NCBI GenBank assembly: GCA_022578965.1
Contig: MU400603.1
Location: 97,038 to 161,037 of the forward strand
DNA length: 64,000 bases
Origin: Xylaria sp. FL1777
Taxonomy: Eukaryota; Ascomycota; Sordariomycetes; Xylariales; Xylariaceae
Direction: 5' to 3'
Below are positions 33,131 to 44,489 of this stretch, piece after piece. Positions within the stretch are counted from its first letter, which is position 1, and every line of letters starts with the position of its first letter. Made by a program: the position numbers and the translations under genes. The notes beneath the pieces are model-generated. The model was not told the DNA's origin, did not search any database, and worked only from the letters and a program-made list of their open reading frames with translations.

Positions 33131-35070
33131 TCATAGCCATATATCTCGAAACAGGGGTACATAATGCGCTAACAGTAGAAACGGAAGTATAATAACTAGC
33201 AAAGAAGCAATAGTAAGGAAAAGCCTGCTCTTAGTTGTTGTCCCTATAAAATAGGCCGAAAAGATGAATGAAGATAATATAAGGGCAAATAACGCGAAAA
33301 TGAAGATCCCAATGATTATCCCAAAAGCAGCAGTAAACGCCCACCACCATACGTCTTCTTTCACCAATTGTAAAACACTGCGGCTGCGAGTGTTCTTCTT
33401 CCTAATAGGGAACCCGAAGAACGTTGATCCTCCTTTTAACCTCTTAGATATATGTCGCTTTAGCTGTTTATCTGTTAGGGAGTGAGGATTGATTTCGCTT
33501 GCTTCTAACTCGCTTCTAACAGCGTCTGCCAGTAAGATCAGAGCTCTCAAGCCACGAGGGCGTTCTGGCTGGCCTTGTAGCGGAGGAAAACGATTCGTTT
33601 GATAACTGAGCAAACATGTGCCGCTAGTCCAGGCAGTGAGTGAGAGAACCGCTATGAAGATTTGGAGATACGAAAAACCCCATTGAAAGGACTGAAATGA
33701 AACCGTTAGTGGGATTACACCAAACGTTGACGGATTACATACGTACTTCCCCGAGTGTTTTACAAGTTCCATTGCTCTGGATCTCCGAAAGTGTATAGTT
33801 ACGGCTTGAATATGCCCAGGTCGGTTGAAACCACGTTATCTCGGGGCTTTCATGAACATTCTTTGTAAATTTAACGAAGGGTTCTATATCAAGTGAATTT
33901 CTTGGTAGCGTATAATTGAGCCATTGCGAGGCATCCCTACTCTGGCCATTGAATCCATATTTCAGAACATCTAGACAACCGTTAGCTTTACGTAAAACCA
34001 CATTAAATTACCGAAACTAACACTCTGAAATATTAGCTGCTAAATAGCATAAGGTCGCGTCCTCTCCCCCTAATGGGAACTCATCACACTCATAGCTCGC
34101 ATAAAACTCGTAGGGGAGTGGGAAATGGTTGGATGACGAGAGTAAAATGTTTTCTGTGGCATCGTTAGACTTGATCAGGTTTAAAATGTTCAAGGTGCTC
34201 ATATGGAGGCCCGTACCTGACGTTTCATATGGCCTTATACCAAGTGGAACGGGATAATCATCCGTAAGATTGATTCTGCTCCCATCATGTATGATATATG
34301 CAAGCAGTCGGAACTCATTATAGGGCACAAAGTTCTCGTTAATATCCACAACATATGGTCCTGTTTGGGGAGTATATCCACTCGCGGAAGCAATGAATGT
34401 CGGCCATGCTAAAACAAAGAACATACTGAAAATCACCCAAGCTGTAGAGATCTTAGATCCGAGCCTGCGGTATAGCACGAAATCCCGCAGCAACTGACAA
34501 AATGATGTAAATTCTGGGCCACGCTCAATAAACAGTATGATAAAAGTGGTGTATGTGATGGGGGTTGTCTCCATGGAAAGAGTTGCATAGTCTGCAAACG
34601 TGCGCCAGGAAAAGTACGCTAGAATGCCTTGTCCAATGCGTCCGACACCCTGCGGTAAACTGTGAGATTTGGAACGATGACACAGAGTTTTGCTTACTCA
34701 CAATGTCCCAGGCCGTATCGATAACTTTCACTTGCGTAAAAGTAAAATTACCGAAAGCGAGAGTGATCTGGAAGAAGCCTGAAGCATCCCAGTAGCTATA
34801 GCCGGTGAAGGGGCTGAAAGTGCCGTCAGGACGGCATGCACTCGCTGGTGGGTTAAGGAACACTCCAAGAATTATTAGAGTGGTCACTAGGCCAGCAAGC
34901 CAGAGAAAGAGAAAGATGAACGGCCACCCAGTCGACAAATCTACTAGACCTTCTTTCCAAGCCTCTTTAATATATCTTATAATAGATATAAAGATGGTTT
35001 GCCTCCTTTTGGAGCCGTGTAGAGTGCTCCGGGTTGAAGAGTTTAGTTGTGAATACGATGTCGAAGCCAT
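33131..35070 (-). CDS. Fungal multi-spanning membrane protein of unknown function
   Basis: Four exons (35070-34702, 34649-34022, 33970-33747, 33691-33131) join to 593 residues. The first membrane segment, FIFLFLWLAGLVTTLIILGVFL, is followed by an extracellular-looking loop and the motif DTAWDIGVGRIGQGILAYFSW. Fungal paralogous membrane-protein families often carry a similar GRxGQ motif. Further hydrophobic segments are TPITYTTFIILFI, AWVIFSMFFVLAWPTFIASASG, SYLQIFIAVLSLTAWTSG and two near the C-terminus (FTAAFGIIIGIFIFALFALIL and LFLTIASLLVIILPFLLL). That gives six or seven spans with a glycosylated loop between the third and fourth. No transport signature is recognised. The donors are GTGAGT, GTTAGT and GTACGT. 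Confidence 0.65.
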
Positions 35071-36911
35071 TTGATGTTATAGATGTGCATGTAGTTTATT
35101 AATGGTCGATGTTGTATGTAGCGTCTTATATAAAAAAATCAATTTCACCATTAAAACCTCAGCAAAACGTGTGAAGCCTTTAAATGAGTGACTGGGCATA
35201 TATATGTTCGGATGTGAATGCTATTTTTATCACTGTATCAAGTTGAAACTCGTCATGTACTACCTACCCAATGCCACACCCCTAATTGCGGCTGGTGGTC
35301 ACTCAGGAAGGGTGGTGATTGGGCTATTGGTTTTCTGGTTTTCTTCTCGTTGCGCGTGGCGTCGTAGACCGGTATATGGCATCAGGCGCTCAATTCTCTT
35401 CTGTTACGATCGTAGTCTTAAAAGTAGTATTCCCCTGGTGTAATTGTAGCATGTCAAAACAACAAGAGTACCTATCGGTCATAAATTTCAACCTTACTTT
35501 TCATGACTAACTTCCTCAGCAGCTGGAACGGCATGATTCTTCTCCCTGTGCGTTCAGAATCTGCTTATGTTGTTCTAGGGTGGGTTTAGTTATCTATCTA
35601 GGCATGAATGAATTAAATCGGCACAGGCATCGAGTGCAGTCTGTGTGATGCGACTTAGCAGTATTCAGGCGCACACAGAAGCATCACGGTAAACTCTTTC
35701 ACTGCAACATCGGAAAGCACAGCATGAAATTGTACTATTTATATTCATGGGGGCCGTACAACGTAGGGCTGTGCTGGCATCCAATCATGAGAACTAGAAC
35801 AAGGCGACAAGGCATTCCCATGAACTATATGTAGGGCCGCTACTATCTCTAGCTACTTCAACACTGCTATACCTACCCATTGATTATCTTTCAATTGTCA
35901 GTGTCAACTGAAGTGATGCTAGCCTCATATACTTCACATCGTTAATATTTCACCTGCTCTTGATTATATTTTCAAATTATGAAATAAATACATAGCCTCG
36001 GGCTCCTTTTGATTAAAAGTCATTTAATTAGCAATACGGAATATTCTAAACTTTGAGGAAGTTCCATTTGAAAGCCCTATGGTAGGAGACAATGCGGCGC
36101 CTGTGTATCTCCGGCTCTCATTCCGATCTTCGAAGCCTTACTTGCCATCTCAAGCCGCAATAGGGGTCTCGCCACGACGCAATAGAGATTTCAATATATC
36201 TAGAAGTACGGGCCTACAGCAGTTCTAACTGTCATAGCGTTAAGCTGGGATCAAAGTGTATAACTGAGTTTATATAGCTAAGTTTATATAAAAAAAAAGT
36301 TTATATAAAATGGTATAATCTGTACAGCTAGGTCTGTACGGCTCGGCTATTAGATCCCGGTACCTGAAAGCTTGCTTTAGCAGCTAGTGGTAACCTGTTT
36401 GAGCAGCTTTTATTGTGTGACTTAACGCATTTAGGGACGGAAACAACACTAAATGGTGTGGACCGCATTTTTATCATTCATTAGAGATCACCAACTACCT
36501 ATATCTACAGGCGGAGAAGAAAGATTAATGAAGTAGATGAAATGGAAAAGATTAATGGCTATCTAAGGTATACTAGGTAGCGTTATTATAGCGGGCAGGA
36601 CCTGCTGCAGCACAGGCCAGCCTTGCACAAGCCTTAATGACCCCTTATGTATGTATACTTATGGGTCTAGTGCGCTGTGGGTACCTAGGTACTTAGGTAC
36701 CTACTGCATACTCCCAATGAGCAAACAACAACTTGAACTCTGTCATGAAGAATATCTACAAGCTTACCTATAATCTATTCTCCTTCCATCAAAGATTTCC
36801 CTGTATTTGACAGCCAAGCCTAAAAGTAAACAGCCTCGCAATTTCACCAATCTTCCTCCCGTTTCTCATCCTTCTTGCTAGCCCTTGCGGGCTGAGCATA
36901 CGCACAGTGGG
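35071..36911. other. AT-rich gene-poor region
   Basis: No coding gene is supported. GTTTATATA occurs repeatedly at 36270-36310. A palindromic block GTACCTAGGTAC followed by TTAGGTACCTA lies at 36681-36704, about 200 bp before the OGFr-domain gene. Confidence 0.5.
36681..36704. promoter_or_regulatory. TAGGTA palindromic block upstream of the OGFr-domain gene
   Basis: A perfect 12-bp palindrome (GTACCTAGGTAC) is followed by a second TAGGTACCTA palindrome. The same motif is scattered in front of many genes in the window (13.8, 16.1, 28.4, 41.4, 42.2 kb). A role as binding site or simple-sequence drift is not decided. Confidence 0.35.
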
Positions 36912-37529
36912 ATGTCTTCTTCATCAGAAAAGCAGCCTTCTAGGCCGTCGATGCGCCGCCTTGTGAATTTCTACGACCCTGCGAGTAGAGGTCCTGATGC
37001 ATACGGCCGCAAACTAGACGATATTCTCGACTGGAGCGACGACCGTCTTGAGAGCCAACACAATTACATCCAAACGGTGTTTCCCCTCCCCGAAGGATCT
37101 GGCTTTGGTCACCTGGCTCCAGTGGTCGATGAGGAAACAATGCTCATATTCACCCACTCACCCGAGCTCCGGCGGAATCTTCTTCGCACCTTGAAGCGCA
37201 TGCTCGCCTTCTACGGATTCCACGCCGAAGACAAAGAAGGGGACGATTTTCAGCTCATCATCACACCTAGCAAAGATTGCGAGCCTGGTTTCTCGCGGTG
37301 GGTGGCGCGCGTCGACCACAACCATCTCCGCATCACCCGCATTATTCGGAGTCTGCGCGTTCTCGGTCTTGAGAGCGCGGCCTGGGACTTCTACGCCGCC
37401 CTCATCGAGGTGTACGAGACTCGAGGCATCATTAGCTCCAGCAGCATCGGCTTTTGGACTCGTGCTCTGCAGAAACCCCTGCGCTATGCGCCTGACGGCA
37501 CCGAGGTTGCTTGGCTGGAGAAATACTGA
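36912..37529 (+). CDS. OGFr-domain protein
   Basis: A single-exon frame of 205 residues starts at ATG 36912; the upstream in-frame codon is TTG. The core starts with VNFYDPASRGPDAYGRKLDDIL and contains LESQHNYIQTVFPLPEGS, then TLKRMLAFYGF. This order is the signature of the opioid growth factor receptor (OGFr) conserved region: a motif about the H-x-Y-I-Q-x-x-F-P site and an ML-x-FYG helix. The domain is widespread in fungi and bacteria, where its function is unknown; the name comes from the animal protein and does not imply opioid binding. A second helical half (RVLGLESAAWDFYAAL) completes the fold. No signal peptide or membrane segment. Confidence 0.85.
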   Translation: MSSSSEKQPSRPSMRRLVNFYDPASRGPDAYGRKLDDILDWSDDRLESQHNYIQTVFPLPEGSGFGHLAPVVDEETMLIFTHSPELRRNLLRTLKRMLAFYGFHAEDKEGDDFQLIITPSKDCEPGFSRWVARVDHNHLRITRIIRSLRVLGLESAAWDFYAALIEVYETRGIISSSSIGFWTRALQKPLRYAPDGTEVAWLEKY

Positions 37530-39780
37530 AGAACATGATGATGTCTCTTGAGATTGCGATCTTGAGCGTGCGCGGGCTTTGCTATCATTCTCCCATCGGC
37601 AAAGAATTTGCCCTAGAGGCTAGAAGTACGACTTTGACGAATCCCCTTGACGACTGAACGGTAGATTTCAATTTTCACGACACGGGTTGGCGTTAGAATT
37701 GGCGCTGGCGTTAGGGTTTAAGAGAACAGGAAGACTAGATTCTCATATCCGGTTTCCTCGACCACATCACATCTGCATATCTCGCCTATCATCACGACGC
37801 TACTCTTCCGTAGCGCAGAGACAGCTTCCATTTAGACAAGATCTAGCTAATGAAGTAATCAAAGCTCTTCATGCACGATCGGTTACAATCCATGTTTATG
37901 ACTAATCATTCTCGAAGCCTTCTTCCTTTATATTAGCTTTAACTATCAAGTTTACAAACGATGTTCGCTTTGAGATACTTTTCCCCATATACAAACAACA
38001 TGTTTGAACTGTGACCAGGCGCAACTACTTCATAATTTGAAATCATATGTCCTTTTATATCACGGGCATACAAGCGGGTTGAACATAGTTGAGTGGTAGT
38101 TACCAAGTGAGCTAGAACCACTGCGCGACAATAAGATTACATAACTCTGCCTGACATCGACCGCTTCCTGACACTGCATGTTAGAGCTAGTCGTTTCACC
38201 AGCTGACGACCAGGCGTACCACGCTTCTTGCGTAGCGAGGAGGCACATCCCAGAAAACCTCCGTGATGCTCCTAGTTGGAAACCCCCCATGCAGAAGTCT
38301 GGTAAACTCAAGCCACTGTGGACATAGTCGTCGGGTGCGATCGCTGCCCTCGAAGATCCTAAGATAATATTTTAATTTGATTCATCCGTACAAGAGAGCA
38401 CATCCAGTCATGACAAGCTGCTAGCTCGAGCACAGTAGGTAGCTTCCTCATGATGTTATTTGTGGTGGAAGTCGTGGTGAAAGTCGTGGTATTATAATCC
38501 TCTAGGCGAAGTAGTTAGGATAAGTTCTGATGAATCTGGATTCGAATCTGTGACAGTTAGAGAGTCTACATGAGGCTTTCAAGGCTTTGTCATCACGGAT
38601 TCATGGCATCTATTTCATCAGGGAAACTTGAATGTGAATATGAGGTATCACGGCCCGATAAACCACACGATCCGTGACATCAAACGGAACATTCTCGAAT
38701 GAACATTCAAAAAGTGGTGAAAACAGATAGATCTCTTACTAAGACGGTTTACAGATTCGTGACCTGCTTTCAAATATGGCGAATTCAAGTATGAAGCAGG
38801 CAGAATAAATGGCTCCGCCGCAACCATGTTGATGTCGGAAATAAATACATCAAGACTTATATATGTATGGGTGTAAAATAAGAATCGGGAAATGAGACTT
38901 CGTTATAAGGGTCTGTGTAAATCCCTCCAGAAACCTACAAGCACTTACCACCTAACTATATTAAACCCATCATCCCAAGAACTGGATTATTTTAATTTAC
39001 CGCGAGTGAATTGACGCGAGCAAGCAAATCTCTTACCAAGCTAATCACAAGCTCTTCGTCGGGGTTCGAGCTAGCATTGACGCGTCTAACGTAGGCGAAA
39101 GGCTGCAACATAATCGCGACAATCGCGCAACCTGAAGCGAACGCCCGAGCTCGTGGATGAGGTCCTCGGGCGCGGCAGGCGCTGGATCCGGCTCGGATTG
39201 GACGATCTGGGGTCTAGCAAGGTCTGGAGGTAGAAGGCACCCATATCGACAATGTTACCACTTGGTAGAGACTTGGCCGGTACAGTGAATTAGTATATGT
39301 GAAGCTATTGATTTAAGGACTGATACTGACCTGCATGAAGAGATAGTACCTAGGTAGTAAGTTGCGCGGGTGGGTTGGTTGGGTTAGTTCCCGCTACCTA
39401 CCCGGGCTATAAGTGGGTGAGCAACAACGAAAGCCAATATAAGTGGGGCGTGGCAGGGGTCCTCTTACCTACTGGAACTTACGTTTTTCTTTGGTCACTC
39501 TGCTGGATTTTTTGGTATGATAGTATATGCCTTTAGTGTTAAATGTTAGATAAGCTATTTGGACCAAAAATACAGGTCCCTCCCCTACAGATACTTAGTA
39601 AGTAATCACGTTCTTATGTATTTATTCCCACTCCTTTATCTCATCTAAATCTCTACACCTTGACGATCTATCTAGATAATAGATGCTGAGGCTGTACTTC
39701 TCAATTGCCAGGTTAGGACTATAACTTACATTGGAATAAGACACTGTTGAAGAGGTAAAAAAACATAATAGATCAGATAA
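37530..39780. other. Gene-poor region with possible relic coding patch
   Basis: Mostly AT-rich without frames. A GC-richer patch at about 39000-39250 reads on the minus strand as protein-like pieces in different frames (PEDLIHELGRSLQVARL, FAYVRRVN, NPDEELVISLVRDLLARVNS). This suggests a decayed gene. No intact model can be made. Confidence 0.45.
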
Positions 39781-40832
39781 ATGTCCGGTACGCCGACCTT
39801 CAGTCGCTTCCGCGATTTTCCAACTGAGATCCGACTTCTTATCTGGGCATACCATTTCGAGTCTTATTTTAAGTCGCCGCTTGTTCATACTCTCAACGGC
39901 GGCTTCCTCTCATGGAATACAGATCACTTGGAGCCGTTGTCGTCCTTGCGTTCAATTATTAGCAGGGGACGTCTGCTGAAGTAAGTAGACAGAATACAGA
40001 ATGTGCATTTTCGACGCCAGCGTCAAGCTTAACCCCATTCGTGCTCAAACGGCATCTCCCTCTTCAATCGACCAGAGACACGGTTTTCATCAGAATCAGA
40101 GATGTTGACACTCACGTCGTGACTAGGAGCTTGGCGGATCGCTATGACTGGCACATTCGCGACGTGCCGATCTTACAATGGAAAACTGTGATACATAATC
40201 TCTCCCCCGTTTCGGGGATAATCTACTCGGCCCGCCACGGTGTCATTGCGACCTGGCCGGGACTGCAGCCATTGATCAACCACGAAGCGTTAGATGTAGC
40301 TCGGGCTTGCTGCAAGCGCTACGATGCTGTAGATCTCTGGCTCGATAACTCAACCCTCAACATAAGCCAACCCTGCCTCGTCGATGTCGTGTCTGATGTC
40401 TTTCGTATCGACCCAGGCATAGCCAAGCTGATTCTCGGGCTTAACAGCGCTCCGTGGCTAGCTCGTATCCGCCGATTAGCCATAGGGCCATTCGACCTTC
40501 GCGGGCAATATGATGTCATCTCCATACTGCGAATTTTGGAACTTACGCGGGACCTAGATGAGATCTACATCTTGCTGTCGCGGGAGGTCGCCGACTCCCA
40601 GGCGTGGCCTCACGATGTGTACAAAAAGAGGAGCAAGATGGGGATTTCGTTGCTAGAGGTCGTCATAGGAGAGCGATTAGAGACCAAAACGTGGGAATGG
40701 GAGAACTATTCGTCCGATACTGCTTATGTAACGGGTGACTTGGACGGCACCGAGACTCTGCGCAGCATCGTTCACGAGCTGGGCCAAAGATGCACCCACG
40801 CCAAGATCACGTACGGATGCCTAGACGTGTGA
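39781..40832 (+). CDS. 2EXR-type protein, exons out of phase (possible frameshift)
   Basis: The first exon, from ATG 39781, begins FSRFRDFPTEIRLLIWAYHF, the 2EXR motif common in large fungal families. It ends at a good GTAAGT donor at 39981 in phase 2. The second frame (about 40041-40832) reads LKRHLPLQSTRDTVFIRIRDVDTHVV and ends in TYGCLDV. A CCAG acceptor at 40017-40020 puts the downstream sequence in the wrong frame and reaches a TGA soon. No other nearby AG restores phase with this donor. Only a weak GTCTGC donor at 39971 would. Total length would be about 330 residues. Either an unusual splice, an indel near 40030-40045, or an assembly error is involved. Function of 2EXR proteins is unknown. 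Confidence 0.5.
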
Positions 40833-43619
40833 CTGCATGCAAAGATGTCGAACTACTGAGTAGGGCTCCAGCGTAGGTTCCAGGCGCTTACCGGGTAGGC
40901 ATCTCGACGCGAGGGCCGGGCCGTCCTGTGGTGATGCTAGCGGAGGTTGCCAGCTCGGCGGGCTGACCCCCAACGACCACAGCCCCTTAAACAAGCAGAT
41001 GGCAGGGTTCATGTACTCTAGTGTGCAATGTAATGTCCACTCCAGACTGCCGAATGCTCGCGGCCGAATAGTGCATTCCAACGTGGCACGCCGCCAGGAA
41101 CACGATGTAGGTCGATGCACGACGTATTATAGCCGGCGGGAACGCCAACACGTGTGAGGAATTAATATGTCTATACGACACAGGGGCGAGGTGGAGCGAG
41201 GGGGAGTGAGGGAGAGTGAGGGAGGGGAAGCACAGCATGTTGCCGATGTGGTGGTAATGAGTTCCAGATTGCGTTGAGGGCGCCGTAGTACTACAATTGG
41301 CCAACCGGGACGAAGAATTGGCGAGTTGTCGGCCGTCGCTAATGCCTGACGCGCTTCATTCGTGAATTACACATGCCAGCTCGCAGCCATGTCTACATAT
41401 GTACGTAGGTAATGTAGGTATACTACACAGTGCCCACGGATAATGTGATCGCATACACTTTACACTACCTACATGTTCTTTACATAGCTAACTGTTAATT
41501 GAAGTCGTGTACTTCCTTATCTCCTGAAGTCACTGCCTATAGTATATCCCTACGGGGAATATCAGAGGATCATCGATAGAGCTCATACATACATACCATA
41601 CATTTAAGATAAAAGTATTTAAGGAAGTACTTACCTATCCTTAGCCTTTTAGATTGCAGTCCTCTTTACATTGTATCCAGGCCGAGCCACATGCTATCAA
41701 GTGTGTTGTATATCCACATGCACTATCATTTCCCTCGGAACCCCTCCAACATCCAAACTAAGCCCCCCACCCCCGCTCTCCCCTCCCCTGGGCCTCCCCT
41801 GGGTAACCTTGATAACGCTCGCGTGGCTATAGGTCCCTCTATCTGTCCCTAGCACCGCCCTGGCATAGGGTCCCCCGTAATGCACTGACAGATGGGCTCC
41901 TACTGGGCAATCAACAAACGCGAACCGAAGGTCCCTACCAGTAAAAGATGGACGGTGCCTGTATTTTCCCCTGTATTTTTCCCCAACGCGGGATTTGAAG
42001 AGCTTGCATGGCAGCCTGGACCTGGTAAAACTGTCACCTACTTACACTATCTACAGCGTTCTGTCTGTGGCCGTGCCTGACCTTCGCCTGACCTTCTCCA
42101 ACAGTCAACGCAAAAGGCCAAAAAGTCCGGGGATGCAAATCCCACTTACACACTTAGTGTATAGTAGGTAGGACTCGTAGGAGGTAGTGTACCTTATCCT
42201 ACCCAACCGATCCCTACCTAATCCTAATAATCCCTGCATTGTGCTATACTAAATACCTAGGTATGTATGATGTAGTAGGTATATGATGTGTAATACAACA
42301 TACATCTCCCCAGCCACTTATCCATCACCTATACCTCTCCAGCAGGTATACCGGTAGCGTACCAGGTAGTAGTAGTAGTAGGTAGTGGTGTCATTCATTC
42401 CCTCAGTGTACGACGTTACGACCTTTGCTATGACTTGCTTGTACTAAGAGGTTGGTCTGGGTCAAACCCCGGGCTTATATGCTGTGTGTAATTCCTCTTC
42501 TATTTTCCCTTTCCCCTTCTACCACCCCCCTCTATCTACCACCTATTTCCTCTCGTCTCGTCTCACTTTTCTTTGCACCTTCGCTTTGTCATCCTACACC
42601 ACCTTCTTACCAGCACTTCATCACTCTTGTTGTTGCTGTTATTGCTGCTGTTGTTATTGTTGTTGTGGATGCGCCGCAACAACATCCAGCATTCCTGTCT
42701 CGGCACCTCCACCTCCACCTCCACCTCCACTCTCCTTTTACAGTACCGTATGTAAGGTAATAACAAGACTACCGACCTACCTTACTTACCTACACATACA
42801 CCGTCGCATACCGGTAGTGCATACATACAGCGCTCGCATACCTGCTGGTCCTTGCTCGACTTGTTTCAAACCGGCCTCTTATGTGTTTCTGGCGTTACGA
42901 TTACTGCTAGCTAAAGATAGACTTTCCATCTACAAATTCGGTCATCAATTGTCTCTCCTGCTCTCTCTCTGCCCTCCTTCCAATACCTATTCTTCTAATA
43001 TCCTCTCTTTTTCCACTTTTCGGACCGGGATTAGATAGTTGTCCAGCTCATCCAAAGATCCGAGCGCCAGACGCGCGTGTATGATACGCACACCCGGCAA
43101 TTCCTAACCTGGATTGGACACCCCCGGCGCTCGTCCGTTGCCAGAATCTAGACCGTTGAACCGTTCGACGAGCCACTTATTATCGCCAGTCCTAACCATT
43201 TACTTACAAGTCGCCATTCACTAGTCCAACCAGCCCAACAGCCCAACTCAGCTCATTTGCTTGCAATAACAGAGACAGGTAGGGGAAAAGCAAGCGGAAA
43301 AGAAAAGGCTGGAAGACGAGAAAAATTCAAGATCCAAAAACCACACCGACTTCGGCCATTAGACCGCCCATTTCTTCTTCGCTCCCTTGTTTAGTCGATC
43401 GAAGACATAGCTAGCAGTTGCATAAACCGACCAATTTCCCCGGTCAATTGTCGTTTATTTCCTCGGCGCAACACACCTATCAAGTCCCGAGTCTAGGAAA
43501 CCCCAGCTTTGACCTCGACTTCGGCCTCGGCCTCGAAGCGAACCCGTCCCTCGCAGAGGAAGAAGACAAGACACAGAGCACAGCCAACCATCTACCGAGA
43601 AACACAGAAGACCCACGAC
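40833..43619. other. Long intergenic region and leader of the Ras-like gene
   Basis: No gene is supported. GAGGGAG-type tandems lie at about 41190-41225; TAGGTA motifs cluster at 41400-41480 and 42160-42300; AGT trinucleotides lie at 42368-42382. From 42450 onward the sequence is pyrimidine-rich with GTT/ATT and CACCTC tandems (42628-42670, 42706-42730). The short frames there look like a long 5' leader. Confidence 0.5.
42628..42730. repeat. GTT/GCT-type and CACCTC-type simple repeats
   Basis: GTT/GCT/ATT trinucleotides fill 42628-42668 and CACCTC hexamers 42706-42730, in the long leader region of the Ras-like gene. Confidence 0.85.
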
Positions 43620-44489
43620 ATGCCCAGCCAATCCCCAGCGGTGGCCAATGGCCAGCCCCCGGTGCCCATCTCCATCACCATCTGCGGCGACGGCGGCTGC
43701 GGCAAGTCGTCCATCACGCTGCGTCTCGTGCGCTCGCAGTGGACGTCCGAGTACGACCCCACGATCGAGGACAGCTACAGCATCACGCGGCGCATCGACG
43801 GGACGACGTACCACCTCGGACTGACGGACACGGCCGGCCAGGAGGAGTACCGAGGCATGTGGGCGTCGTCGAATCTCGGCGCCGACGCCTTCCTGCTCGT
43901 CTACGACATCACGTCCGCCGACAGCCTCGACGCCCTGGGCTACTTCAACGAGCTGATCGACATGGAGGCCGAGACGCGGCTCGACAACGCAGCGCGCGCG
44001 CGACGCGCCGGCCTAGGCGTCAATGGCGCCGCCGCCGGCGGGGGTGGTGGTGGTGGTGGTGGTGGTGGTACTGGCGGCGCATATGATCGCGGCGGCGGCG
44101 GACGCGTCGTCCCGCCCGTCAAGATCGTCGCCGGCAACAAGTGCGATCTGCAGGAGTCGCGGCAGGTCCCGGCCCCGCTGGGCCTCGAGTGGGCGCGCAG
44201 CCGCGGCTGCGGCTTCATGGAGACGAGCGCGCGCCTCGAGGTCAACATCGAGGAGACCTTCGCGCTCATCGTGCGCCGCGTCATGGAGGCCCGCCGGCTC
44301 GCCGAGATGGGCGTCGTCGACCCCCCCGAGATGGACCGGCGCGGCGTCACGAGGCCGCTCACGCCGCTGGCCGACGAGCGGGACGATGGCGCCGCCGACG
44401 AGAAGAGAGGCGTCGGCGTCCGGGGTCCGAGGTTCGACGGGTCGTTCGGGAGAGGTGGAGGCTTTTGGCGGAGTTTGAGGTGTTGGTAG
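43620..44489 (+). CDS. Ras-family small GTPase, atypical
   Basis: A single-exon frame of 289 residues starts at ATG 43620. All nucleotide-binding motifs are present: G1 GDGGCGKS, effector PTIEDSY, G3 DTAGQEEY, G4 NKCD and G5 ETSA. The overall similarity is to Ras rather than Rab or Rho. An insertion of about 45 residues between SALGYFNELIDMEAE-like helix and the NKCD strand is dominated by a run of Gly encoded by GGT/GGC repeats (about 44038-44100). The C-terminus is long, acidic and basic by turns, and ends RSLRCW, so there is no CaaX box for prenylation. This is unlike Ras1/Ras2, and membrane attachment is unclear. GC content is high, which produces long spurious frames in the other five frames. 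The role is probably a signalling GTPase; effector unknown. Confidence 0.88.
   Translation: MPSQSPAVANGQPPVPISITICGDGGCGKSSITLRLVRSQWTSEYDPTIEDSYSITRRIDGTTYHLGLTDTAGQEEYRGMWASSNLGADAFLLVYDITSADSLDALGYFNELIDMEAETRLDNAARARRAGLGVNGAAAGGGGGGGGGGGTGGAYDRGGGGRVVPPVKIVAGNKCDLQESRQVPAPLGLEWARSRGCGFMETSARLEVNIEETFALIVRRVMEARRLAEMGVVDPPEMDRRGVTRPLTPLADERDDGAADEKRGVGVRGPRFDGSFGRGGGFWRSLRCW
44036..44100 (+). repeat. GGT/GGC trinucleotide repeat encoding poly-Gly
   Basis: Twelve or so Gly codons, mostly GGT, interrupt the Ras-like GTPase between the effector-side helix and the G4 motif. The unit and its position suggest slippage-driven growth. Confidence 0.85.
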
